A DNA stretch of 64,000 bases from JBFMFH01 sp964481395 (GTDB taxonomy: Bacteria > Acidobacteriota > Vicinamibacteria > Vicinamibacterales > JAKQTR01), in the NCBI GenBank assembly GCA_964481395.1, contig CAYZYG010000008.1, positions 13,496 through 77,495 of the forward strand, given 5' to 3'. How positions within the stretch are numbered: position 1 is the first letter of the stretch; each line of letters starts with the position of its first letter. Position numbers and translations under genes: made by a program. Positions 33,606 through 41,942 of the stretch are shown one piece after another. Below the pieces are notes generated by a model. It made no database searches. It was not told where the DNA came from and saw only the letters and a program-made list of their open reading frames with translations.

Positions 33606-36032
33606 ATGAAGCGTGTCGTCCGACTTCCCCTGGGGCTGCTCCTGGTCCTGCTCGTTGCGCCGGCGCTGGGCGCCCGCCAGCCCGGCGGGACCCCAGCCCC
33701 TCGCCCCTTCGACCTCTCGATCGACAGCATCATGCGCGGGCCCGCGCTCGTCGGCTACCCGCCCTCCGGCCTCCGCTGGTCCGGAGATTCCCAGGATCTG
33801 TACTTCGAGTGGAGGCGTCCGGGCGAGGACGAGACCTCGACCTGGGTCCTGGCGCGCAGTTCGACGACGCCCCGCAGGCTCTCGGAGGAGGAACGCCGGC
33901 TCGCGCCGCCCGTGTCAGGAGAATGGGATCGGGCCGGCCGCCGGGTGCTCTTCGTCGAGCGGGGCGACATCGTTCTCATCGATACGGTCGCCCGGACGCG
34001 TGAGCAGATCACCCGGACGACAGCCGGCGAGTCGAATCCACGATGGGCCAAGAACGAGACGGCCGTGACGTTCGTCTCCCAGAACAATCTGTTTCTGATG
34101 CCCCTCGACAGCGGGCGGATCCAGCAGATGACCGACGTCCGGCCACGGCGCCGGGAGCCCCGGGAGGGCGCGTCGCAGACGTTCGTGAGAGAGCAGGCAG
34201 AGGCGTTGATCCAGTTCACGCGCGACGCGGTGGCCGAGCGCAAGCAGAGCGAGGAGGAGCGAAAGAGGCAGGCCCTGCCGGCGTTCGAGATCTCGGATCG
34301 CCAGGGCGTGGCCGACGCCAGCCTCCATCCGTCGGGAACGTGGGTGTTCCTGCTCGTCGTCGATCGGGCCGACAGCGCCAAGGTGGCCGCCGTCCCGAAC
34401 TACGTGACCGAGTCCGGCTATACCGAGGACCTGACCACCCGCGTCAAGGTCGGTGACGCGCAGGACCGGCGGAGGCTGGCCGTGCTCGACGTGAAGGCGG
34501 GCACCTCGGTCTGGGCCGACGACGGGTTTGCGGGCACGAAGCCGCCTGCGCCGGCAGCCGCGGGGCCCTCGGGCGGCGAGCCAGTCGCGCAGACGGCTGA
34601 CGCGCGCAAGCCAGAGCCGCGCGCCGTCCGCTGGGGGCTGCCGATCGTATCGCCCGACGGCGCACTCGTCGTCGCCGTTGCGCGGTCCGAGGACTTCAAG
34701 GACCGCTGGATCGTCGCGCTCGACCCGGCGAGCGGCACGACCCGCGTGATCGACCACCTGCACGACGACGCGTGGATTCGTGAAACGGGAGGCGGCCGCT
34801 TCGGGGGCAGCGGCGTCGACTGGATGCCCGACGGCCGTACCGTCTGGTTCCTGTCCGAGCGCGACGGGTGGATGCACCTCTACACGGTTGATGCCGCGCA
34901 GCCGGGCGCGGCGGCCGTCCAGCTGACCCGGGGGGCGTTCGAGCTGTCGTCGGCGTCGCTGACGCCCGACGAGCAGAAGTTCGTGTTCGTCTCGTCCGAA
35001 GTGCACCCCGGCGAGCGGCACATGTACGAGGTGCCGCTCGGCGGCGGCCCCCCCACGCGCCTCACGAGCATGACGGGCTCGAACATCGGCACCGTGTCGC
35101 CCGACGGGCGGATGCTGGCGCTGATTCATTCGAGCGCATCGAAGCCGCCGGAAGTGTTCGTGATGCCGTACGCCGCCGGCGCCCCCATGCAGCAGGTCAC
35201 CACGACGCCCACCGAGGAATGGCGGAGCTACCGGTGGGTCGAGCCGCAGGTCGTCACCTTCACGGCGCGCGACGGCGTCGAGGTGTACGCCAGGCTGTTC
35301 ACGCCCGAGATGGTGGGCGCGAAGCGCGACCGGTCCCGTGCCGGCGTCGTGTTCGTCCACGGCGCGGGGTACGCACAGAACGCCCACAAGTACTGGGCCA
35401 GCTACTACCGGGAGTACATGTTCGATCACCTGCTGGCCTCGCTCGGGTACGTGGTGCTGGACGTGGACTACCGGGCGAGCGCGGGATACGGCCGGGACTG
35501 GCGCACGGCCATCTACCGGCACATGGGGGGCAAGGACCTGGAGGACATCGTCGACGGTGCGGCATACCTGGTGAAGGAACACCGCGTAGATCCGAAGAGA
35601 ATCGGCGTGTATGGCGGCAGCTACGGCGGGTTCATCACGCTGATGGCGATGTTCACGTCGCCGGACACGTTTGCGGCAGGCGCCGCCCTGCGGCCCGTGA
35701 CCGACTGGGCGCACTACAACCACCCGTACACCGCCGCGATTCTGAACCAGCCCCAGGACGACCCGGAGGCGTACAAGCGGAGCTCGCCCATCTACTTCGC
35801 CGACGGACTCAAGGGCGCCCTGCTCATCTGCCATGGTCTCGTGGACACCAACGTCCACGCGCAGGACTCCATTCGTCTCGCGCAGCGTCTGATCGAGCTG
35901 CGCAAGACGAACTGGGAACTGGCACTCTATCCGGTGGAAAACCACGGGTTCGAGCAGGAAACGAGCTGGGCCGACGAGTATCGGCGTATTCTCGATCTGT
36001 TCGAGACAACGCTCCGCCTGGCTCGGCGGTAG
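33606..36032 (+). CDS. Secreted S9-family peptidase (prolyl oligopeptidase/DPP-IV type)
   Basis: 808 residues. A signal peptide (cut near ALGAR) is followed by a seven-bladed beta-propeller part (residues 40-560) and a C-terminal alpha/beta hydrolase domain. The nucleophile serine is in GVYGGSYGGF; the acid is in ICHGLVDTNVH; the histidine is in YPVENHGFEQ. YRASAGYGRDWR upstream of the serine is typical of DPP-IV-like enzymes. It probably removes dipeptides from peptides in the periplasm. A Lys/Arg/Glu-rich stretch near residue 210 interrupts the propeller. pyrE follows 41 bases later. Confidence 0.93.
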   Translation: MKRVVRLPLGLLLVLLVAPALGARQPGGTPAPRPFDLSIDSIMRGPALVGYPPSGLRWSGDSQDLYFEWRRPGEDETSTWVLARSSTTPRRLSEEERRLAPPVSGEWDRAGRRVLFVERGDIVLIDTVARTREQITRTTAGESNPRWAKNETAVTFVSQNNLFLMPLDSGRIQQMTDVRPRRREPREGASQTFVREQAEALIQFTRDAVAERKQSEEERKRQALPAFEISDRQGVADASLHPSGTWVFLLVVDRADSAKVAAVPNYVTESGYTEDLTTRVKVGDAQDRRRLAVLDVKAGTSVWADDGFAGTKPPAPAAAGPSGGEPVAQTADARKPEPRAVRWGLPIVSPDGALVVAVARSEDFKDRWIVALDPASGTTRVIDHLHDDAWIRETGGGRFGGSGVDWMPDGRTVWFLSERDGWMHLYTVDAAQPGAAAVQLTRGAFELSSASLTPDEQKFVFVSSEVHPGERHMYEVPLGGGPPTRLTSMTGSNIGTVSPDGRMLALIHSSASKPPEVFVMPYAAGAPMQQVTTTPTEEWRSYRWVEPQVVTFTARDGVEVYARLFTPEMVGAKRDRSRAGVVFVHGAGYAQNAHKYWASYYREYMFDHLLASLGYVVLDVDYRASAGYGRDWRTAIYRHMGGKDLEDIVDGAAYLVKEHRVDPKRIGVYGGSYGGFITLMAMFTSPDTFAAGAALRPVTDWAHYNHPYTAAILNQPQDDPEAYKRSSPIYFADGLKGALLICHGLVDTNVHAQDSIRLAQRLIELRKTNWELALYPVENHGFEQETSWADEYRRILDLFETTLRLARR

Positions 36033-36073
36033 ACGACGGGCCGGCCGAGATGGCATTGCACGGGAGGGATTCG

Positions 36074-36649
36074 ATGGAAGGAGAGAGGCTGCTCACCCGG
36101 TTCCGCCAGCTCGGGGCCCTGTTGGAAGGGCATTTCCGGCTGACGTCCGGGCTTCATAGCCCGGCGTACCTGCAGTGTGCCCTCGTCCTGCAGTACCCGG
36201 CCGAGGCCGAGGCGCTCGGACGCGCGCTGGCCGAACGGGCCCGGGAACGCCGGCCGACCGTCGTCCTGTCGCCGGCGCTTGGCGGCGTGATCATCGGCCA
36301 TGAGGTGGGCCGGGCTCTCGGCGTGCGGGCCGTCTTCGCGGAGCGCGTCGACGGCGTTCTGACGCTCCGGAGAGGATTCGACCTCGGTCCCGCGGATCGG
36401 GTGCTCGTTGTCGAAGATGTCCTGACGACCGGCGGCTCGACACGGGAAACCATGGACGTCGCCCGCGCGAGAGGCGCCACGGTCGTCGGAGCGGTGTCGG
36501 TGATCAACCGGAGCGGGAACGACACGCCCGTCGACGTGCCGTTCGCGGCGCTGGCGGCCATCACGCCACCCACCTATGCCCCGGAATCGTGCCCGCTGTG
36601 CGCCAGCGGCCTGGCCGTCACCAAGCCGGGTTCGAGGCCAGGCGCCTGA
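36074..36649 (+). CDS. pyrE: Orotate phosphoribosyltransferase
   Basis: 191 residues; makes OMP from orotate and PRPP. It has GHFRLTSGLHSPAYLQCALVL, VLSPALGGVIIGHEVGRAL, FAERVDGVLTLRRGF and the PRPP loop VLVVEDVLTTGGSTRE. The C-terminus CPLCASGLAVTKPGSR is that of the bacterial short PyrE group. GGGAGGG precedes ATG 36074 by about seven bases; ATG 36050 is in frame but lacks a site. This is the canonical enzyme, away from the pyr operon, which carries a divergent paralog. Confidence 0.95.
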   Translation: MEGERLLTRFRQLGALLEGHFRLTSGLHSPAYLQCALVLQYPAEAEALGRALAERARERRPTVVLSPALGGVIIGHEVGRALGVRAVFAERVDGVLTLRRGFDLGPADRVLVVEDVLTTGGSTRETMDVARARGATVVGAVSVINRSGNDTPVDVPFAALAAITPPTYAPESCPLCASGLAVTKPGSRPGA

Positions 36650-36673
36650 ATCCGGGGACGGTGGGAAGCAGAA

Positions 36674-36832
36674 AGTGGATAGTAGACAGAAGATAGTAGA
36701 CAGTAGAAACGCGAGAGAACCGGAGCCGGATGGTTCCACGATTCGCCGGCCACGCGACCCGCAGCCGTTGTGGAACCGGCGCTGCGATCTATCTGCTGTC
36801 TACTGTCTGCCATCTACTGACTACTGACTATC
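36674..36832. repeat. Inverted arms of AGTAGACAGTAG-type repeats between pyrE and truA
   Basis: The left arm (36674-36708) repeats GATAGTAGACAG-like words. The right arm (36788-36832) repeats their reverse complement (CTGTCTACT). Inside the core GGTTCCAC (36732-36739) faces GTGGAACC (36770-36777), so the palindromic order continues inward. The same words recur at 55619-55766. Confidence 0.75.
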
Positions 36833-36854
36833 GCCTCGCGTCGACGTGGAAGTC

Positions 36855-37640
36855 ATGTCCCGAGTCCTCAAGATCACCCTGGCCTACGACGGCACGGCGT
36901 ACGTCGGCTGGCAGCGCCAGGCGACGGGAGTCTCCGTCCAGGGCCTGCTCGAAGAGGCGTTGGCGCGCATCGATGGCGGCCCCGTGGCGGTGGTCGGCGC
37001 AGGACGGACTGACGCAGGCGTGCACGCGCTCGGCCAGGTCGCGCGGGCGCAGGTCCGGACGGCTCACGATGGCGCGATGCTCCTGCGAGCCCTGAACGGG
37101 ATTCTGCCAGCCGACGTTAGGGTGCTGCGCGTGGAGGAGGCGGCCGACGCGTTTCATCCCCGGTTCGACGCGAGGTCGAAGACCTATCAGTACTGGATCT
37201 GGAATGGCCGCGTGCTGCCGCCTGCCGTGCGACAGTGGTGCTGGCAGGTCGTGCGCGACCTGGACGTGGACGCCATGGCGGCCGCAGCCCGGCTGTTCGA
37301 AGGCCGCCACGACTTCGCCGCCTTTCAGTCGACCGGAAGCGACGTCAAGACCACCGATCGGACGGTCACCCGCGCCCGGGTGTGGCGGGAAACGGGCGGC
37401 GGTGAGCACGCGGTGCTCACACGCCTTGGCGCGTCTGACCCCCGGTTCGTCGTGTTCGAAATCGAGGCCGAAGGGTTCCTGCGCCACATGGTGCGCGCCA
37501 TGGCGGGAACGCTGGTCGACGTCGGCTCGGGCGACCGGCCGCCGGACGCGATCGCTTCCCTGCTGGCCTCAGGGGAGCGCCACGAGGCCGGGGCCACGGC
37601 ACCGGCCCGCGGGCTGGTGCTGGTCAGCGTTCGCTACTGA
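36855..37640 (+). CDS. truA: tRNA pseudouridine(38-40) synthase
   Basis: 261 residues; modifies the anticodon arm of tRNAs. It starts RVLKITLAYDGTAYVGWQRQ, has the catalytic aspartate in GAGRTDAGVHALGQVA, then FHPRFDARSKTYQYWIWNG, HDFAAFQSTGSDVKTTDRTV and FEIEAEGFLRHMVRAMAGTLVDVG. ATG 36855 is used; a GTG at 36846 is three codons earlier. It follows the repeat element and is not tightly linked to pyrE. Confidence 0.96.
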   Translation: MSRVLKITLAYDGTAYVGWQRQATGVSVQGLLEEALARIDGGPVAVVGAGRTDAGVHALGQVARAQVRTAHDGAMLLRALNGILPADVRVLRVEEAADAFHPRFDARSKTYQYWIWNGRVLPPAVRQWCWQVVRDLDVDAMAAAARLFEGRHDFAAFQSTGSDVKTTDRTVTRARVWRETGGGEHAVLTRLGASDPRFVVFEIEAEGFLRHMVRAMAGTLVDVGSGDRPPDAIASLLASGERHEAGATAPARGLVLVSVRY

Positions 37641-37647
37641 TAACAGC

Positions 37648-37677
37648 AACGAACCGCGGGTGTCCTGCGGGCTCGTT
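37648..37677 (+). terminator. Hairpin after truA
   Basis: AACGAACC-GCGGG pairs with CCTGCGGGCTCGTT around a TGT loop, with one mismatch, one bulge and one wobble. It starts eight bases after the truA stop. The tail is only TCGGG, so efficiency is uncertain. Confidence 0.5.
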
Positions 37678-37714
37678 TCGGGTCCATCGCCTGGCGCCTC
37701 GCGCCTGATGGATC

Positions 37715-37720
37715 TATGAT
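37715..37720 (+). promoter_or_regulatory. Candidate -10 box for uppS-cdsA-dxr-rseP
   Basis: TATGAT with a weak -35 region (TGGCGC) 17 bases ahead. It predicts a leader of about 130 bases before ATG 37860. Confidence 0.4.
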
Positions 37721-37859
37721 TAGCGTTTGCGGTCCAGGCCGTTGACGTACGGGGCGCAGCAGGTCGGCCAGCTGGCCTGACCGGTGAGTCAACAGGAGCG
37801 ATCGGTGCCGGCTGGCGGCCGAGCACGCCGTGCACGGAGGCGCTCAACAGGGCATCGGC

Positions 37860-38651
37860 ATGTCGCGTGACGAGCTCCTCGCGTGGATTCCTGGCGAGTC
37901 GCCCGACCGGGCCCTCGCTGAGTCCCTCGACTACGACCGGCTTCCGGCGCACGTGGCGATCATCATGGACGGCAACGGGCGGTGGGCAGCCCGTCGCCAT
38001 CTGCCGCGCGTCCACGGCCACCAGGCCGGCGTCGATGCCGTCCGCGACGCCGTCGAGACCGGGGCGCGGCTCGGCTTGCAGGTGCTCACGCTCTACGCCT
38101 TCTCGGTCGAGAACTGGAAGCGGCCCGAGCTCGAGGTCAGGACGCTGATGGCGCTCCTCAAGCGCTATCTGCGCCTCGAACTCCGCACGCTGATCCGGCA
38201 CAACATCCGGTTCCGCGTCATCGGCCGGACGGGAGGCCTGGCCGAGGATGTGCGGTCCGAACTGGCACGGGCGATCGACGCGACGGCCGGAGCCACCGGG
38301 ATGCTGTTCAACATCGCGCTGAACTACGGCGGGCGCGCCGAGATCGTCGATGCCGCGCGCCGGCTGATCGAGGCCGGCGTCGATCCGTCCGACCTCGACG
38401 AACAGCGCTTCGCCGGGTTCCTGTACACCGCCGGACAGCCGGATCCCGATCTGCTCATCCGAACGAGCGGCGAGATGCGTGTCAGCAACTTCCTGCTCTG
38501 GCAGATTGCCTACGCGGAAATCTGGGTGACGGACGTGCTCTGGCCCGACTTCCGCCGCCGGCACCTGCTCGAGGCCATCCTCGACTACCAGAAGCGCGAC
38601 CGCCGCTACGGCGGAATCAAGCCGCCGACTGCCGCACGCGTGGCGCTGTGA
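37860..38651 (+). CDS. uppS: Isoprenyl transferase (undecaprenyl diphosphate synthase type)
   Basis: 263 residues of the cis-prenyltransferase family, which builds the lipid carrier for peptidoglycan and surface sugars. It has HVAIIMDGNGRWAARR (catalytic Asp), HGHQAGVDAVR, TLYAFSVENWKRP, NIALNYGGRAEIVDA and DLLIRTSGEMRVSNFLLWQIAYAE. ATG 37860 gives the usual length; GTG 37830 is also in frame and has no better site. It heads uppS-cdsA-dxr-rseP, a widely conserved order. Confidence 0.95.
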   Translation: MSRDELLAWIPGESPDRALAESLDYDRLPAHVAIIMDGNGRWAARRHLPRVHGHQAGVDAVRDAVETGARLGLQVLTLYAFSVENWKRPELEVRTLMALLKRYLRLELRTLIRHNIRFRVIGRTGGLAEDVRSELARAIDATAGATGMLFNIALNYGGRAEIVDAARRLIEAGVDPSDLDEQRFAGFLYTAGQPDPDLLIRTSGEMRVSNFLLWQIAYAEIWVTDVLWPDFRRRHLLEAILDYQKRDRRYGGIKPPTAARVAL

Positions 38652-39433
38652 CCCGCATCCTCAGCGCGCTGGTTCTCGTTCCCCTGGCTCTGGCGGCGAT
38701 CTGGCTGGCGCCGGCGTGGCTGTTCGCGCTCGTGATGGCCGGGGTGGTGGCCGCAGCGTTCCTCGAGTATGCGGACCTCCTGCAGCGGACGGACGTGCCG
38801 GTGCCGAGGCTCGCTGGGGCCACCGCCTCGGCGGCGGTGGCCATGGCCCTGGCGTGGCCTGGCGCGCCGGTCGATCTCGTCCTGGCCGCTGCCGTCGTGG
38901 CGGTTCCGCTCGTGGTACTCGCGTCGTACGGGCCCGCCCGCCACGTCCCTGCGTCGGCTGCCGCGGCCCTGTTTCCCGTTGGCTTCCTCGGGGTGCCGCT
39001 GGGGCTCATCGGAGCCATCCGTCACCAGCACGGGCGCGAGGTCGTCCTCCTGCTCCTCCTCGTCGTGTGGATTTCGGACACGGCTCAGTACTACGTCGGC
39101 ACGTGGCTGGGGCGGCGGCGCCTGGCTCCGGCCGTCAGCCCAAAGAAGAGCGTCGAGGGGGCGGTGGCGGGATGCATCGCCGGCGCGGCGTCCACGGTCG
39201 GCCTAGGGGCCGTGTGGTTGCCGCACGTCGACGCCCGCTGGCTGGCCGTGGCGGGCCTCGCGCTGGTCGGCCTCGGCATCGCCGGCGACCTGTTCGAGTC
39301 GCTGCTGAAGCGAAGCGCCGAGGTCAAGGACAGTTCGGCATTGATCCCCGGTCACGGCGGGCTCCTCGATCGCATCGACGCCTTGCTCTTTGTGATGCCA
39401 GGAGCATTCGTGCTGCTCCGCCTGATCGGGTGA
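38648..39433 (+). CDS. cdsA: Phosphatidate cytidylyltransferase
   Basis: 261 residues with about seven membrane helices; makes CDP-diacylglycerol for phospholipid synthesis. The family signature is at the C-terminal side: SDTAQYYVGTWLGRR, SPKKSVEGAVAG, LGIAGDLFESLLKR and KDSSALIPGHGGLLDRIDALLF (S-x(8)-PGHGG-x-LDR-x-D). GTG 38648 overlaps the uppS stop (GTGA), and dxr begins three bases after its own stop. Confidence 0.95.
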   Translation: MTRILSALVLVPLALAAIWLAPAWLFALVMAGVVAAAFLEYADLLQRTDVPVPRLAGATASAAVAMALAWPGAPVDLVLAAAVVAVPLVVLASYGPARHVPASAAAALFPVGFLGVPLGLIGAIRHQHGREVVLLLLLVVWISDTAQYYVGTWLGRRRLAPAVSPKKSVEGAVAGCIAGAASTVGLGAVWLPHVDARWLAVAGLALVGLGIAGDLFESLLKRSAEVKDSSALIPGHGGLLDRIDALLFVMPGAFVLLRLIG

Positions 39434-39436
39434 GCC

Positions 39437-40603
39437 ATGAGGCGCACGCGCGTCGCCATTCTGGGGTCGACCGGGTCCATCGGACGCAGCGCGATGGCCG
39501 TCGTCGATGCCCACCCCGATCGCCTGCAGGTGGTCGGGCTGGCGGCGGGCGCCAATGCCAGCCTCCTGGCGTCCCAGATCGACCACGTCCGGCCCCGCAT
39601 CGTCGGTATGGCCACCGCGCACGCCCTGGCGCAGGTACAGTCGCGCGTCACAGGGCGCCGGCCCGAGCGCTGGGTGGCCGGCTCCGAGTCCCTCCTGACG
39701 GTGGCGACGCACCCGGACGTGGAGATCGTCCTGTGCGCGTCGTCAGGCACGGCCGCGCTCGAAGCGGTCCTGGCGGCGATCGACGCGGGCAAGACCATCG
39801 CCCTCGCCAACAAGGAGGTGCTGGTGATGGCGGGCGGACTCGTCACGGCTGCCGCAAGGCGCCGGGGTGTCGCCATCCTGCCCGTCGACAGCGAGCACAA
39901 CGCGATCCACCAGTGTCTGCACGGCCGTGACCACCAGGAAGTCCGACGTCTCGTCCTCACGGCATCAGGGGGGCCCTTTCGCAGCCACTCCCTGGCCGAC
40001 CTGAAGAAGGTCGGGCCCGACGACGCGTTGCGCCATCCGACCTGGCGGATGGGACGGAAGATCACGATCGACTCGGCCACGCTCATGAACAAGGGGCTGG
40101 AGGTCATCGAGGCCCACTGGCTGTTCGACGTCTCTGCCGACCAGATCGACGTCGTCATTCACCCGCAGTCCGTCGTGCACTCGCTCGTGGAGCTTCGAGA
40201 CGGGTCGATCATCGCGCAGCTCGGCGTGACCGACATGCGGCTGCCGATCCAGTACGCGTTCTCCTATCCAGAGCGATGGGGCGGGGCGCTGCCAACGCTG
40301 GACCTGGTCCGGAGCGGGCCTCTCGAGTTCCACGCACCCGACCACCGGCGTTTTCCCTGCCTCGGCCTCGCCTACCGCGCGCTGCGGGAGGGCCGAGGCG
40401 CGCCGGTCGTGCTCAACGCTGCGAACGAAGTGGCCGTGGCCGCGTTTCTCGCCGGACGGCTGCCGTTCCTGGCCATCGCAGACGTGATCGCCAGGACGAT
40501 GGATGCCCACGCGCCCCGGGACGCCGACACGCTTGCCGGCATTCGCGGTCTGGACCACTGGGCCAGGGACTACGCCCAGGAGGTCCTGAGCGGTTACAAT
40601 TGA
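39437..40603 (+). CDS. dxr: 1-deoxy-D-xylulose 5-phosphate reductoisomerase
   Basis: 388 residues; first committed step of the MEP isoprenoid pathway, NADPH and metal dependent. It has VAILGSTGSIGRSAMAVVDAHP, ALANKEVLVMAGG, LPVDSEHNAIHQCL (metal Asp and Glu), LTASGGPF, HPTWRMGRKITIDSATLMNKGLEVIEA and HPQSVVHSLVE. It sits between cdsA and rseP as in many bacteria. Confidence 0.97.
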   Translation: MRRTRVAILGSTGSIGRSAMAVVDAHPDRLQVVGLAAGANASLLASQIDHVRPRIVGMATAHALAQVQSRVTGRRPERWVAGSESLLTVATHPDVEIVLCASSGTAALEAVLAAIDAGKTIALANKEVLVMAGGLVTAAARRRGVAILPVDSEHNAIHQCLHGRDHQEVRRLVLTASGGPFRSHSLADLKKVGPDDALRHPTWRMGRKITIDSATLMNKGLEVIEAHWLFDVSADQIDVVIHPQSVVHSLVELRDGSIIAQLGVTDMRLPIQYAFSYPERWGGALPTLDLVRSGPLEFHAPDHRRFPCLGLAYRALREGRGAPVVLNAANEVAVAAFLAGRLPFLAIADVIARTMDAHAPRDADTLAGIRGLDHWARDYAQEVLSGYN

Positions 40604-40619
40604 GGATGAGGCACGTTCC

Positions 40620-41942
40620 GTGATCAACTCGCTGCTCGCGTTCGTCTTCGTCCTCGGTGTCCTCGTTTTCGTGCACGAGCTGGGGCACTTCCTGGTGGCC
40701 CGGTGGCTGGGTGTGCGTGTGCTCACGTTCGCCATCGGGTTCGGGCCCAACCTGTTCAAAGTCACCCGGGGCGGGATCGACTACTGCATCAAGGCGTTTC
40801 CGCTGGGCGGGTTCGTCAAGATGGCGGGCGAGAACCCGGACGATCCCCGCTCGGGAGCCCCGGACGAGTTCCTGTCGCGGAGCAAGTGGGACCGCTTCCG
40901 CATCCTGCTGGCGGGTCCCGCCATGAACGTGGCCCTGTCGGTCGTGCTGATGTGGGTCGTGCTCCTGAAGGGCGCCCAGGTTCCCGCGTTTCACGACGAT
41001 CCGGTGGTGGTCGGGGAGGTCACGAACGATTCTCCCGCCGAGAAGAGCGGGATTCTCGTCGGTGACCGTATCACTCGCGTGGGCTCTGTCGATGTGGCCA
41101 ACTGGGAACAGTTCTACCTGGCGATCGGCGGCCGGGCGGACCGCGACGTGCCCCTGACGCTGCTCCGCGAGGGCCGAGAGCGGGTCCTCCAGGTCAGGCC
41201 GGTCGCGACCACCAGACTCGAGGTCGGGGACATCGGGGTGCTGCCCGACGTGCATCCGAGCATCAGTGCTCTGGAGCCGAACGGGCCGGCCGGGAAGGCG
41301 GGCCTCAAGGCGGGAGACATCCTGCTGGCGGTCAACGGCGTGCGGACCACGTTCTCCGGGCAGGTGTCCACCGAGATCCGGAAGTTCCCCGAGCAGCCCA
41401 TCACGGTCACCGTCGAGCGTGGAGGCGAGCGCCTCGACGTCCCCGTCACGCCGCGCCGACAGGGCGACACCGGGGTGATCGGCATCAGCATCTCCGACGC
41501 CTTCGACGTGATCGAACCGGGGCCGATCGGGGCGTTCACGATGAGTCTCGAGCGCAACGTCCAGTTCGCGGGCCTCATCGTCCAGACCCTTGCGGGCCTC
41601 TTCACGCGGGAGACGTCGCCGCGGCAGTTGATGGGACCGGTGGCGATTGCCCAACTGTCGGGCGATTACGCGGCGGCTGGCTGGCTGGCGCTGATCACGT
41701 TCATGGCGTCGCTCAGCCTGAACCTCGGGCTCCTGAACCTCCTGCCGATCCCCGTCCTGGACGGCGGACACATCTTCATCATGGGCGTCGAAGCCGTGGC
41801 CCGCCGGGATTTCAGCGTGAAGGTGAAGGAACGGCTGCTGCTGGCCGGATTCGTCGTGCTGATGGTCCTGATGGTGACGGTCGTCGTCAACGACCTCAGC
41901 CGTCTCCCGTTCATCGAACGTCTGACGTCGGGTCCGCGTTAG
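40620..41942 (+). CDS. rseP: Site-2 intramembrane zinc metalloprotease (M50)
   Basis: 440 residues. The zinc motif FVHELGHFLVARWLGV is in the first membrane helix, and the second zinc ligand is in LLNLLPIPVLDGGH (LDG) near the C-terminus. Two PDZ domains lie between (around residues 125-200 and 215-290). By analogy with RseP it cleaves a membrane anti-sigma factor or remnant signal peptides. GTG 40620 follows GAGG at 40608-40611. A TACAAT box in the end of dxr (40595-40600) could add an internal promoter. The stop overlaps the convergent cobA-hemD gene by four bases. Confidence 0.95.
   Translation: MINSLLAFVFVLGVLVFVHELGHFLVARWLGVRVLTFAIGFGPNLFKVTRGGIDYCIKAFPLGGFVKMAGENPDDPRSGAPDEFLSRSKWDRFRILLAGPAMNVALSVVLMWVVLLKGAQVPAFHDDPVVVGEVTNDSPAEKSGILVGDRITRVGSVDVANWEQFYLAIGGRADRDVPLTLLREGRERVLQVRPVATTRLEVGDIGVLPDVHPSISALEPNGPAGKAGLKAGDILLAVNGVRTTFSGQVSTEIRKFPEQPITVTVERGGERLDVPVTPRRQGDTGVIGISISDAFDVIEPGPIGAFTMSLERNVQFAGLIVQTLAGLFTRETSPRQLMGPVAIAQLSGDYAAAGWLALITFMASLSLNLGLLNLLPIPVLDGGHIFIMGVEAVARRDFSVKVKERLLLAGFVVLMVLMVTVVVNDLSRLPFIERLTSGPR

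Noticed and set aside
33915..36056. A 713-residue minus-strand ORF
   Set aside because: Antisense shadow of the S9 peptidase, with Arg/His-rich composition and no family features.
36615..36640. tRNA T-loop-like GGTTCGAGG
   Set aside because: It lies inside pyrE codons and no cloverleaf can be built around it; no tRNA was found in the window.
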